Source: CAXMST01 sp963712765 (GTDB taxonomy: Bacteria; Actinomycetota; Thermoleophilia; Solirubrobacterales; 70-9). From it: 64,000 nucleotides of DNA. Positions 16,366 to 24,326 of this stretch are shown one piece after another. Location of the stretch: positions 186,001-250,000 of the forward strand of contig CAVQIX010000003.1 of NCBI GenBank assembly GCA_963712765.1. The letters run 5' to 3'. Position 1 is the first letter of the stretch. Every line of letters starts with the position of its first letter. The position numbers were made by a program, and so were the translations under genes. The notes beneath the pieces are model-generated. The model did not search any database, had not been told where the DNA came from, and was given only the letters and a program-made list of their open reading frames with translations.

Positions 16366-19029
16366 GTGAGAGGCTTCCTAGGCAGGGTCAGTGAGTGGTC
16401 CGTGACCCACCCGGCTCAGACGATCGCGGCCGTGATCTCGGCGGTCGCGATCGTCGGCGTGATCGGCGCCCTGCGCCTGACCCCCGACGCCGGCACCGAC
16501 AAGCTCGTCGACAACGGCTCCGCCGCCTTCGAGCAGACCAAGGACTTCCGCGAGCGCTTCGGCGACGACGCGATCGTCGTTCTCGCCAGGGGCGACCTGC
16601 AGAAGCTGGTTCTCACCAAGCGGCTCGGCGACCTCCTCCGCCTGGAGGCCTGCCTCGCCGGCAACGCTCCGCCCGGCGACCCTGAATTCCCGACCGTCTG
16701 TCAGAGGATCGCCGGCCTCGACGCGACCCGCGTCGTCTTTGGCCCCGCCACCTTCCTGCGGCAGTCCGCCGACCGGGCCGGGGAGTTCATCCAGGAGACG
16801 ATCTCCAACACCCAGCAGCAGTCCGCAGCGGCTGGGCAGGCGGCTGCCAGGCAGGCCAAGAAGCAGGGTCTGAGCGAGGCCAAGCAGGCCGCGGCTGCGG
16901 TCCGGGCCGCCCAGCAGGCCGTGCAGGCGGCGGTCGCGCAGTTCACTGAGCTCGCCTCTCAGGTCGGGGAGTTCGGCAGCCCCTCGATCGACAACCCGGA
17001 GTTCGTCAGCGCGATCGTCTTCGACTCCAGACAGGAGGCGGGCACGCCCAAGTCCCGCTTCGGGTACCTGTTCCCCTCCGAGGAGGGTGCATTGATCTCG
17101 ATTCGTCTGCGGCCTGGCCTCGATGACGACACCCGCCGCGAGGCGATCGGGTTGATCCGGGAGGCGACCGAGTCTGGGGCTTTCCGGATCAAGGACACTT
17201 CCTACGAGATCAGCGGTGTCCCCGTCCTGGTCGAGGGTCTCGCCGACGAGCTCGGCTCCGAGCTGATCCTGTTGCTCGGCTTCGCGATGGTTGTGATGGC
17301 GCTGACCCTGATCGCGGTCTTCGGCCCTCCGTTGCGGTTGCTGCCGCTGTTCGTCGCGCTCGCGGCCTCGGCGATGGCGTTCGGGATCCTCTCGATCGTC
17401 GGCGGCTCGCTGACGATGGCCTCCGTCGCCGTGCTCCCGGTCGTGATCGGGCTCGGGGTCGACTACGCGATCCAGCTGCAGGCCCGCTTCCGGGAGGCGA
17501 CCGCCCGGGGCGAGCGGCCCGCTCCAGCCGCCGTGATCGCCGCGGTCAACGGGGGCACGGTGATCGCGACCGCCGCTCTTGCCACCGCCGTCGGCTTCGC
17601 CGTTCTGCTGCTGTCGCCGATCCCGATGGTGCGGGAGTTCGCCCTGGCGCTGGTGGTCGGCATCATCTCAGCCCTCTCGATCGCGCTCACCGCCGGCCTC
17701 GCCGCGCTCTCGATGACCAGCTCCGACCAGCGTCCGCCGCTGCGGGAGCGCATCGGTCTCGGGGGGCGGCTGTCTCCGCCGCGGCACTCGACTGCCGACG
17801 GCGTCGTCCGGGTGAGGGGGCTGCTCTCGGGGGCGCGCGCATCAGCCGCCTCCTTCGGCGGCAGGGCGTTGGCACTCTCGATCTCCCGTCCCGGCCGGGT
17901 CCTCGCGATCGCGGTGGTGATCGCAGCCGCAGGGTGGGCCGTCGGGACCCAGACCAAGGTCAACTCCGACATCCGCGAGCTGGTCCCGGGCGATCTCCCG
18001 GCCCTGCAGTCGGTCGATGAACTGGAGGAGGTGACCGGCATCTCGGGGGAGCTCGACGTGGTCGTCCGAGGAGAGGACGTGACCACGCCCGAGGCGATCT
18101 CTTGGATGCGGGGCTTCAAGAGTCGGGTACTCGAGCAGCATGGCTTCGGCGGCGAATTCCCCGACTGCCGTGCCCCGGGCACCGAGCTCTGCCCCGGCCC
18201 CGCGTTGTCCGATCTGATCGGCGGCGACGGCGAGCCAACCCAGGAGCGCATCGATGCCGTTCTCGCCGCTGTGCCTGACTACTTCCTCGACGCGATCCTC
18301 TCCCGTTCCGGCGACGGCGACGAGATCGCCAACGTCTCCCTCCTGGTTCCGGTCATGCCGCTCGACGAGCAGGAACGGCTGATCGAGGAGATCAGGGCCG
18401 AGCTTGATCCCCCGCCGGGGATCTCGGCCGAGGTCGCCGGCCTGCTGGTGCTCGTGGCCGACGCCAACTCCGAGCTCTCGGGCTCGCGCTACTGGCTTGC
18501 GCTACTCAGCCTGATCGCCGTCGCCGGAGTGCTGCTGGCCGTCTACCGCTCGCCGGCGCGGGCGTGGACTCCGTTGGTGCCGATCGTGCTGGCCACGGGC
18601 TGGTCGGCGCTGGTCGTCGAGGCGATGCAGATCCCCCTCAACCCGATGTCGGCGACCCTGGGAGTGCTGGTGATCGCCGTCTCGACCGAGTTCAGCGTCC
18701 TGTTGTCGGCGCGGCATCACGAGGAGCGGGCTCGGGGGTTGAGCGTTGGGGAGGCACTGCGCCGGACCTACTCGAGCACCGGTACCGCGGTGCTCGCCTC
18801 TGGCATCACCTCGATCGCCGGATTCGGCGTCCTCGTCCTCAGTGGGATCAGCATGCTGCGTGACTTCGGCCTCGTCACCCTGGTGGACCTGACCGCCGCC
18901 CTGCTGGGCGTGATGGTGGTGCTGCCCGCCGCCCTCGTCTGGGGTGAGGGTGGATACAGGCCGCTCCCCAGCATTCGCGAGCGCCTGCGCCGCAGGACCT
19001 CGGCCGTCCCGACCGAGCCGGCGGCCTAG
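16366..19029 (+). CDS. MMPL/RND-superfamily exporter (HAE3/HpnN-like)
   Basis: About 887 residues, a two-repeat RND protein with roughly 12 membrane helices. Each half has one helix, a large extracytoplasmic loop and a five-helix block; motifs include GLGVDYAIQLQARFREA in the first block and the loop phrase NSDIRELVPGDLP in the second. The family exports lipids or hydrophobic compounds using proton flow. The first loop contains an unusual Ala/Gln-rich helical stretch (about residues 145-195: QQQSAAAGQAAARQAKKQG). GTG 16366 is chosen over 16300 because it matches the usual short N-terminus and sits behind a -10 box. It leads an operon with a thioredoxin-like and a B3/4-domain protein. Confidence 0.88.
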   Translation: MRGFLGRVSEWSVTHPAQTIAAVISAVAIVGVIGALRLTPDAGTDKLVDNGSAAFEQTKDFRERFGDDAIVVLARGDLQKLVLTKRLGDLLRLEACLAGNAPPGDPEFPTVCQRIAGLDATRVVFGPATFLRQSADRAGEFIQETISNTQQQSAAAGQAAARQAKKQGLSEAKQAAAAVRAAQQAVQAAVAQFTELASQVGEFGSPSIDNPEFVSAIVFDSRQEAGTPKSRFGYLFPSEEGALISIRLRPGLDDDTRREAIGLIREATESGAFRIKDTSYEISGVPVLVEGLADELGSELILLLGFAMVVMALTLIAVFGPPLRLLPLFVALAASAMAFGILSIVGGSLTMASVAVLPVVIGLGVDYAIQLQARFREATARGERPAPAAVIAAVNGGTVIATAALATAVGFAVLLLSPIPMVREFALALVVGIISALSIALTAGLAALSMTSSDQRPPLRERIGLGGRLSPPRHSTADGVVRVRGLLSGARASAASFGGRALALSISRPGRVLAIAVVIAAAGWAVGTQTKVNSDIRELVPGDLPALQSVDELEEVTGISGELDVVVRGEDVTTPEAISWMRGFKSRVLEQHGFGGEFPDCRAPGTELCPGPALSDLIGGDGEPTQERIDAVLAAVPDYFLDAILSRSGDGDEIANVSLLVPVMPLDEQERLIEEIRAELDPPPGISAEVAGLLVLVADANSELSGSRYWLALLSLIAVAGVLLAVYRSPARAWTPLVPIVLATGWSALVVEAMQIPLNPMSATLGVLVIAVSTEFSVLLSARHHEERARGLSVGEALRRTYSSTGTAVLASGITSIAGFGVLVLSGISMLRDFGLVTLVDLTAALLGVMVVLPAALVWGEGGYRPLPSIRERLRRRTSAVPTEPAA

Positions 19030-19037
19030 GGGCTGGC

Positions 19038-19904
19038 GTGGCGGGTCGCGGCACCGGTTGGTGGCCCAGGGGTCCCGACGATCCCGATCGGCCCGAGGGC
19101 TCCCGACGACCGGAGGGGGACGATGATGCCGAGGAGCAGGGTGGCGGAGACCGTCAGGTTCGCAGTAGCGGCTCTTCCGGGCCCGAGCGCCGACCGCCGC
19201 GCGGCCTCGAGTCACGCGAGCGGCCCAAGGTCGCGTCACGCTACTCGCTGTTCGTCGGTCTCGCCTTCGTCGCGCTCGCCCTGGTCGCCGTCTTCAATGC
19301 GATCCAGACCGACGAGGGCGGGATCGCGGGCGCGGACCCCACGGCGAACCGCGGAGTCCCGCTGCCGGAGTTTGCGCTGCCGCAGGTTCTCGGCCCCGCG
19401 CCCGCGGACGCCGACGCCAACATCGCGCAGGACGATTGTGAGAGCGCCCGCAACCCCTGCCCGGCAGATCAGGTCCGCGATCCCGCCTGTGAGGTCGAGG
19501 TCGAGGGGGCGATCCGGATCTGCGACCTCTTCGACAAGCCTCTGGCGATCTCGTTCTGGTTCACCCGTGGCGGCGACTGCCTCGCCTCTCAGGATGCTTT
19601 CGACGAGGTCGCCCTCAGCCGCGGCGATGAGCTCAACTTCCTCAGCGTCAACATCCTCGACGAAGGCGAGTCGGTCGAGCGGATCGTCCGCTCCCGGGGC
19701 TGGGAGGTGCCGGTCGGTCACGACACCGACGGAGCGGTCTCCAACCTGACCGGCGTCGGCGTCTGCCCGACGATCTTGCTCGCCTACCCCGGCGGGATCA
19801 TCCACGCGGCCGAGATCAAGCCCGGCAACTTCTCCGTCACCGAGATCGATGAGATGACCGACGACCTGCTCCGCGCAAGCGCCCAGAGGGAGCGCACCGG
19901 TTGA
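19038..19904 (+). CDS. membrane-anchored thioredoxin-like (TlpA/peroxiredoxin-fold) protein
   Basis: 288 residues. The first 65 are Gly/Arg/Asp-rich and probably disordered, then one membrane helix (YSLFVGLAFVALALVAVF, about 69-86), then a thioredoxin-fold domain outside the membrane. The active-site region reads FWFTRGGDCLASQ: the usual CxxC has one cysteine only, at the second position, and a later GVCPTIL supplies the cis-proline with a cysteine beside it. This could be a one-cysteine reductase or peroxiredoxin-like protein rather than a disulphide oxidase. It starts at GTG 19038, 8 bp after the exporter gene, and its last codons overlap the next gene. Confidence 0.75.
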   Translation: MAGRGTGWWPRGPDDPDRPEGSRRPEGDDDAEEQGGGDRQVRSSGSSGPERRPPRGLESRERPKVASRYSLFVGLAFVALALVAVFNAIQTDEGGIAGADPTANRGVPLPEFALPQVLGPAPADADANIAQDDCESARNPCPADQVRDPACEVEVEGAIRICDLFDKPLAISFWFTRGGDCLASQDAFDEVALSRGDELNFLSVNILDEGESVERIVRSRGWEVPVGHDTDGAVSNLTGVGVCPTILLAYPGGIIHAAEIKPGNFSVTEIDEMTDDLLRASAQRERTG

Positions 19905-20569
19905 GCGGCCCGGGCTCCCAACTCGATGAGGAGGATCCGGTCAGCCGGCGGGGCTTCCTGGAACCGCTCCTCACGGAGGAGTTCCCGGGCCTGGCGCTGC
20001 GCTACCTCACCGTCGAGCAGGGATCAGGGCGCAGCAACCGGGCCCTCAAGAGCCGGCTGCGGGTGCTGTCGGACCGCTTCTCCGGCCCGCAGGCGATCAA
20101 CCTGAGGCAGCGCCCGATTCCATGGGCATACCGTGTCTTCTATCGCCATATCGGCCTCGATCCGGACGAGCAGCCGACCCCGGTCGAAGAGATCGCTCTC
20201 GAGCGGATGAAGAAGGGCGGCTTCGTCAGCCAGAACCTGCTCGACGACGCGCTGGTGATCGCGACCATGGAGTCCGGGGTCGCGCTGCGCGCCTTCGACG
20301 CCGACAGGGTGGTTCCGCCCCTCGGCATCCGCGGCAGTCGCGCCGAGGAGATGCTCGACGGCCGCCCCGGTGCACTGCCGAGCGGAACGCTGGTGATCGC
20401 CGACCAGGAGCGACCGGTCGCGCTGCTGTTCGGGGCGATGGGGTCGGGTCGCGGCGTCGTCAAGAAGACGAGGCGAATGACCCTCTGCTCGGTCCAGGTC
20501 GAGGGCGTTCCCGACATCGCCGTCGAGGAGGCGCTCTGGCTGCTGGCCGAGGCTCTGCGAAGCGGGTGA
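19901..20569 (+). CDS. B3/4-domain protein (tRNA-synthetase beta B3/B4-like)
   Basis: 222 residues related to the B3/B4 domain that in PheRS beta edits mischarged tRNA, but here free-standing. Recognisable segments are INLRQRPIPWAYRVFYRHIGLDPD, the long helix after TPVEEIALERM, and a central ALVIATMESGVALRAFDAD strand region. Free-standing B3/4 proteins are thought to act on aminoacyl-tRNA or related substrates; that is family knowledge, not shown here. Start is TTG 19901, which overlaps the previous stop as TTGA, so translation is coupled to the thioredoxin-like gene. Confidence 0.75.
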   Translation: MSGPGSQLDEEDPVSRRGFLEPLLTEEFPGLALRYLTVEQGSGRSNRALKSRLRVLSDRFSGPQAINLRQRPIPWAYRVFYRHIGLDPDEQPTPVEEIALERMKKGGFVSQNLLDDALVIATMESGVALRAFDADRVVPPLGIRGSRAEEMLDGRPGALPSGTLVIADQERPVALLFGAMGSGRGVVKKTRRMTLCSVQVEGVPDIAVEEALWLLAEALRSG

Positions 20570-20608
20570 ACCCGCTCGCCAGCGGGGGAGGCGCTTCGCC
20601 CACCCGGG

Positions 20609-20637
20609 TTCGCCGGAGACGTTCGTGTGGGTACAAT
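20609..20637 (+). promoter_or_regulatory. promoter upstream of the gene at 20669
   Basis: -10 TACAAT at 20632-20637 (five of six to TATAAT), with a weak -35 TTCGCC at 20609-20614 and a 17-bp spacer. Its position decides the downstream start: a GTG at 20627 and ATG at 20636 lie inside or before the -10 and cannot be used from this promoter. Confidence 0.55.
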
Positions 20638-20668
20638 GCATCGGTCCGCGATTGGAAGGGGGCGCCTG

Positions 20669-21250
20669 GTGCCCGAGCTCCTCGAACTAGATCCCACCAA
20701 CTCGAGTGCAGAGCCCGACCTGCTCGAGACCTTCGCCGGGATCGCACCGCCCGATGCCCCGTCGGCGCCCGAGGTCGAGCGCGCCGCCCGCGATGAGCTC
20801 CGCCGCCAGATTGCCCGTCTGGAGCGCGAGCTCGGCGAGCTCTTCGCCTCGACCTTCCCGCGCCAGGGAATCGAGTGGAAGGTTGGAGCCGGAGGCGGTC
20901 CCCGCGTCCTCGATGTGCCCGACCTGGAGCGGATTCGGGATCGCCTGGCCGCGAGGATCTCGGAGGCCAAAGCCGAGATCGCCCGCCGCGCCGACCTCGA
21001 GGAGAGCTCACGCTCGCTGGTCGAGCGGATGATCGCCGACCCTGAGGAGTACCGCTGGGTCCGCGTCTCCAACGAGGACGTCGGCGAGGCCGGCTGCAAG
21101 CACTGGCACTCCCGTCCGCGCTGGGGGATCATCGGCATGTTCATGGGCTGGTGGAGGGTCAAGCTCTCATCCGGCTGCCCCTTAGCCACCGGGCCCGGCT
21201 TGCCCGCGGCCCGCACGAAGACATCCCCTCGACCCAGGTTGGCTAGCTGA
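20669..21250 (+). CDS. hypothetical protein with coiled-coil segment
   Basis: 193 residues, unknown function. An N-terminal leader (PELLELDPTNSSAEPD) is followed by a helical heptad-rich region (about 45-75, RDELRRQIARLERELGELF, and about 105-140), then a short segment with Cys and His (NEDVGEAGCKHWHSRPRWG) and a hydrophobic GIIGMFMGWWRVKLSSGC. The Cys-His-Trp-His cluster might bind metal. GTG 20669 is chosen because GGAAGGGG lies 7 nt upstream and the -10 box at 20632 excludes earlier starts. The next gene follows immediately after the stop codon. Confidence 0.65.
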   Translation: MPELLELDPTNSSAEPDLLETFAGIAPPDAPSAPEVERAARDELRRQIARLERELGELFASTFPRQGIEWKVGAGGGPRVLDVPDLERIRDRLAARISEAKAEIARRADLEESSRSLVERMIADPEEYRWVRVSNEDVGEAGCKHWHSRPRWGIIGMFMGWWRVKLSSGCPLATGPGLPAARTKTSPRPRLAS

Positions 21251-21829
21251 GTGGCCTCCAAGTCCAGCAAGCGTCGGCGCAAGCGCCGCCGCGCCGCCGC
21301 CGAGCGACAGGCGGAGCTGCAGGACTCTGACGACGCCGGTCGATCCGATCCGGCCGCCGCCGACGGTCACCGCGCGGCCAGCAAGCCGAAGCAGCGGCCA
21401 TCCTCCCGCCGCCGCGGCGGCAACATCGACGACGAGCCTCCCCCCGCTCCGTGGGGCAGCTTCCCGCTGGTCGAGCTGACGATCCTGATCGGGATCGTGA
21501 TGCTGGTACTCGGACTCCTGGTGATCGATGGGGAGCGCGGGGTGGTGACGATGGTTACCGGGCTGTTTCTCGCCTCGATCGGCGGCCTCGAGCTCTCGAT
21601 TCGCGAGCACTTCGCGGGTTATCGGTCGCACACGATGATCCTTGCGGCGGTCCCGGCCGCGGCCGCGCTCGGCGTCCTCTTCTACGCCGGGCCCGACGGC
21701 CTGCCTTCGATCGCCCGCGCCGGGATCGGGATCGGGATCTTCGCCCTCGCCGCCGCCTACCTGACCAAGGTCTTCCGGGCCAGGTCCGGCGGCTACTCGT
21801 TCCGCTTCAGCGGGTTGCGACGACGCTGA
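21251..21829 (+). CDS. membrane protein with basic N-terminus, unknown function
   Basis: 192 residues. Residues 1-60 are strongly basic and hydrophilic (SKSSKRRRKRRRAAAERQ), which would face the cytoplasm and could touch nucleic acid; residues about 68-175 contain four hydrophobic helices (ELTILIGIVMLVLGLLV and three more). No family recognised. The GTG start abuts the previous TGA, so it is co-translated with the coiled-coil protein. A strong intrinsic terminator follows 27 bp after the stop, closing the operon. Confidence 0.7.
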   Translation: MASKSSKRRRKRRRAAAERQAELQDSDDAGRSDPAAADGHRAASKPKQRPSSRRRGGNIDDEPPPAPWGSFPLVELTILIGIVMLVLGLLVIDGERGVVTMVTGLFLASIGGLELSIREHFAGYRSHTMILAAVPAAAALGVLFYAGPDGLPSIARAGIGIGIFALAAAYLTKVFRARSGGYSFRFSGLRRR

Positions 21830-21856
21830 CTCAGGCGTTGGGAGCCGGAGAACGCG

Positions 21857-21886
21857 AACGGCCCGGGAGATCCCGGGCCGTTCTTT
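21857..21886 (+). terminator. strong intrinsic terminator
   Basis: Perfect 12-bp stem AACGGCCCGGGA (21857-21868) with TCCCGGGCCGTT (21871-21882), a tight loop and a trailing CTTT. It ends the plus-strand operon and, being symmetric, may also serve the minus-strand IHF-type gene that ends at 21930. Confidence 0.85.
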
Positions 21887-21929
21887 GAGCCTGGTCGCGG
21901 CGCGTGGACCTGCGCGCCACGGGGACAGG

Positions 21930-22268
21930 TCAGCAGCGGTGGCGTGACTTGGCCTCCAGCGCGCCGGCGAGCATCTCCTTCTGGCGCACCGTCAGGCGAC
22001 CCAGTTGGCGGTTCTCGCTGACGGCGAGCGGCGTCAGGAACTTACGGGTTCGCGTCTTCCCCCATCGACTCTGGCTGCGGAGCAACTCGGAGACCGACAT
22101 CGACTCGGCCTCCCAGGGGCATGACCGGATCACCTCATGGGCCTCAACCTGGCCGGCACGCACTGAGCGCTTCAATGCGGCGCGGGCCAGCCTGACTCGA
22201 TTGGCGCGTTCGAGCGCTTCGATGTGTTGCGGCACGGCTGCTGGTACAGCCGTCGAGGCAGCTTCCAT
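21930..22268 (-). CDS. actinobacterial integration host factor (mIHF)-type DNA-binding protein
   Basis: 112 residues, basic and helical. It matches the actinobacterial IHF pattern: an N-terminal helix (ALERANRVRLARAALKRSV) and a C-terminal helix-two-turn-helix region (SMSVSELLRSQSRWGKTRTRKFL) that binds DNA in the S13-like manner. Members are small nucleoid proteins. ATG 22268 is preferred to GTG 22274 because AGGAGG sits 7 nt before the ATG. Its usual neighbours gmk and rpoZ are absent, so this may be a second or relocated copy. Upstream is the 374-bp gap with DnaA-box-like sites. Confidence 0.8.
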   Translation of the reverse strand: MEAASTAVPAAVPQHIEALERANRVRLARAALKRSVRAGQVEAHEVIRSCPWEAESMSVSELLRSQSRWGKTRTRKFLTPLAVSENRQLGRLTVRQKEMLAGALEAKSRHRC

Positions 22269-22642
22269 ACTCACTCCTCCTCATTGTGAGATCTGCGGCG
22301 GTCTACTCGTATTTGGAACTGTCGCACCGAGTCTCTCTTCCACCCTGTTGACCACGGGCCGGCCACTGCCGCTGGTTTGCCGGAGGATGGTCATAAGCCC
22401 AATCTCCGGCACTCCCCCCCTGTGGATCAGGGTACGTCGGTGCGTTGGCGGCACAGTATCCACAAGCGCGCATTGACGGCAGTTGTTACCCCCATGTTTC
22501 CGCCTCGACCTTCGCTAACAGCAGCTTTTTCCCGCCTGGGATGGTGGGCTTTCGGCTTGTGAATATGTGGACAAGTCGAAACTACCCATGTCGGGGTAAG
22601 GGTCACGGACCCGAATGGGCTTTCCGGTCTACTCAGACCCGA
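22269..22642. other. 374-bp non-coding gap with DnaA-box-like 9-mers
   Basis: No credible gene on either strand and visibly less GC-rich than its surroundings. Three 9-mers match the DnaA box TTATCCACA at 8 of 9 positions: TGATCCACA (minus strand, 22421-22429), GTATCCACA (plus, 22456-22464) and TTGTCCACA (minus, 22566-22574), the last being the form common in high-GC actinobacteria. A weaker site TTGACCACG is at 22348-22356. The gap also must hold the promoter of the IHF-type gene. Whether it is a replication origin, a DnaA-titration site or a DnaA-regulated promoter cannot be told here; no dnaA or dnaN is nearby. Confidence 0.5.
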
Positions 22643-23908
22643 CTATTCCGTCTGCGTTAGTTGCGGGAAGTCCGCGACGACCCGCTCGAAGATTCCGAGC
22701 GCGTCGTCGAGGTGCCGGCGCTCGTGGGTCGCCATCAGACTCGTTCGCAGCAGCGCTCCCGCCGGCGGCACCGCGGGGTGGAGGGCGACGTTGGTGTAGA
22801 CGCCGGCGTCGTAGAGGGCCTTCCACAGCGTCACCGCCAGCATGTCGTCGCCGACGATCACCGGGACGATCGGGGTGAGCGCCTCGCTGCCGTCGGGCAT
22901 CTGCGTCGGCTCGACCACGTCCAACCCGAGGTCGGTCAAGCCGCGGTGCAGGTAGGCGGCGTTGTCGAGCAGCTTCGACATCAGCTCGGGTCCCTCCGTG
23001 CGGATGATCCGCAGCGCACCGAGGGCAGCCCCGACCGCCGCGGGAACGGCGGCGGCGCTGAACAGGAAGGCCCGGGCGGCGATCCGGAGGTAGTCGATGA
23101 CCTCGGCGGGCCCGGCGATGAATCCACCGCAGGAGGCGAAGCTCTTCGAGAAGGTCCCCATTCGCAGGTCGACCGAGGATTCGACCCCGAACAGCTCCGA
23201 TGCTCCCGCGCCCCTGGCCCCGATCGCGCCGACGCCGTGGGCCTCATCGACCATCAGCCGGGCGCCGTAGCGCCCGCAGAGCTCGACGACGGGAAGCAGA
23301 TTGCAGATGTCGCCCTCCATCGAGAAGACGCCGTCGACGACCACGAGCACACCGCCCCCGTCGTCGACCGATCGCTCCAGCATCCGCTCGAGCTTGTCGA
23401 CGCGGTTGTGGCGGAAGGGCCGCAGCTTGGCGCCGGAGAGCCGGCAGCCGTCGAGGATCGAGGCGTGGTCGCCGGAGTCCGCGATAACCGTGTCACCCGG
23501 CTCGAGGATGGTTCCGATGCAGCCGACGTTGGCCTGGTAGCCGGTGGTGAAGACGAGTGCCGCCTCGGTACCCATCCACTCGGCCAGCTCGGTCTCGAGT
23601 TCGGTGTGAAGGGGGATCGTCCCGTTCAGCAGCCGCGATCCGGTCAGTGCGGTGCCGTAGGTCTCGAGCGCGTCGCGCGAGGCGGCCTTGACCCGCTCGT
23701 CGCCGGTCAGGCCGAGGTAGTTGTTCGAGCCGAGCATGATCGTCTCCCGGCCCTCCATCTCGACCACCGGTCCTGCCTGGGAGGTGAGAAGCCTGAAGTA
23801 CGGGAGCATGTCGGCCTGCTCGGCGAGCTCGAGCTGCTCGCGACGGTCGTGGGAGCGGGCCTTCTCGAACAGATCGGTCTCGATCCGCGGCTGTGATTGG
23901 GTTTCCAT
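22643..23908 (-). CDS. alpha-oxoamine synthase, serine palmitoyltransferase-like
   Basis: 421 residues, PLP-dependent enzyme that joins an amino acid to an acyl-CoA with loss of CO2. PLP residues are visible: H148 (DHAS), D221 and H224 (DEAHG), and the Schiff-base lysine K255 (TFSKS). Family members differ in substrate: KBL (glycine + acetyl-CoA), AONS (biotin) and SPT (serine + palmitoyl-CoA). Here GSRLLNGT at 90-97, TTGYQAN at 121-127, DGCRL and FRHN at 165-168 read like bacterial SPT rather than KBL or AONS, which I recall as having other residues at these points. ATG 23908 is the natural start; the frame extends to 24277 without protein-like sequence. No biotin or threonine genes lie nearby. 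Confidence 0.82.
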   Translation of the reverse strand: METQSQPRIETDLFEKARSHDRREQLELAEQADMLPYFRLLTSQAGPVVEMEGRETIMLGSNNYLGLTGDERVKAASRDALETYGTALTGSRLLNGTIPLHTELETELAEWMGTEAALVFTTGYQANVGCIGTILEPGDTVIADSGDHASILDGCRLSGAKLRPFRHNRVDKLERMLERSVDDGGGVLVVVDGVFSMEGDICNLLPVVELCGRYGARLMVDEAHGVGAIGARGAGASELFGVESSVDLRMGTFSKSFASCGGFIAGPAEVIDYLRIAARAFLFSAAAVPAAVGAALGALRIIRTEGPELMSKLLDNAAYLHRGLTDLGLDVVEPTQMPDGSEALTPIVPVIVGDDMLAVTLWKALYDAGVYTNVALHPAVPPAGALLRTSLMATHERRHLDDALGIFERVVADFPQLTQTE

Positions 23909-24005
23909 GCTCCGATTGTCCCAAAGTGGGCCGACCTGGGGCCGTTTGCGCGGCGGCGGCGGCGCTCGCGGTGGATCCGCGCCCCCAGGGACTAGACTCG
24001 CTCGG

Positions 24006-24326
24006 GTGCAAGACGAGGTGCTGGAAGGCAACGCAGTCGAGGAGCCCGCGCAGGAGGGCACGGAGGTCAATGACGACGTCAGGCCACTGCCGCAGCGTGC
24101 TCCGGCGAGCGAGCTCGACGCCTGGCGCGGCGAGGTCCGCACGGTCGCGATCGCCGCTGCGGGCGGTCTCGCGGCGGGTGCCGCGACCGTCGCCGCGATC
24201 AACGCTGTCAGAGCCCGCGGTGAGGCGCGCAGGCAGCCGCGGCGCATGTTCCGTCGTGGCGGCAAAGACCAGAACATCCTCGGCAGTCGCTCGTTCCTGA
24301 TCGACGTTCACGTCCTCGGCCGCTGA
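24006..24326 (+). CDS. small single-pass membrane protein, unknown function
   Basis: 106 residues: an acidic N-terminal half (EGNAVEEPAQEGTEVNDD), a weakly hydrophobic Ala/Gly helix (VAIAAAGGLAAGAATVAAI, about 50-68) and a basic C-terminus with RRMFRRGGKD. Family not recognised. GTG 24006 has no Shine-Dalgarno site but lies 7 nt after TAGACT (23993-23998), a -10 box, so it is probably leaderless. Its TGA overlaps the ATG of the glycosylase gene as TGATG, so the two are co-translated. Confidence 0.6.
   Translation: MQDEVLEGNAVEEPAQEGTEVNDDVRPLPQRAPASELDAWRGEVRTVAIAAAGGLAAGAATVAAINAVRARGEARRQPRRMFRRGGKDQNILGSRSFLIDVHVLGR

Noticed and set aside
22269..22642. Calling the gap a replication origin
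   Set aside because: DnaA-box-like sites are there, but dnaA, dnaN, gyrB and a clear AT-rich unwinding stretch are not, and flanking genes do not diverge from it. Kept only as a hypothesis.
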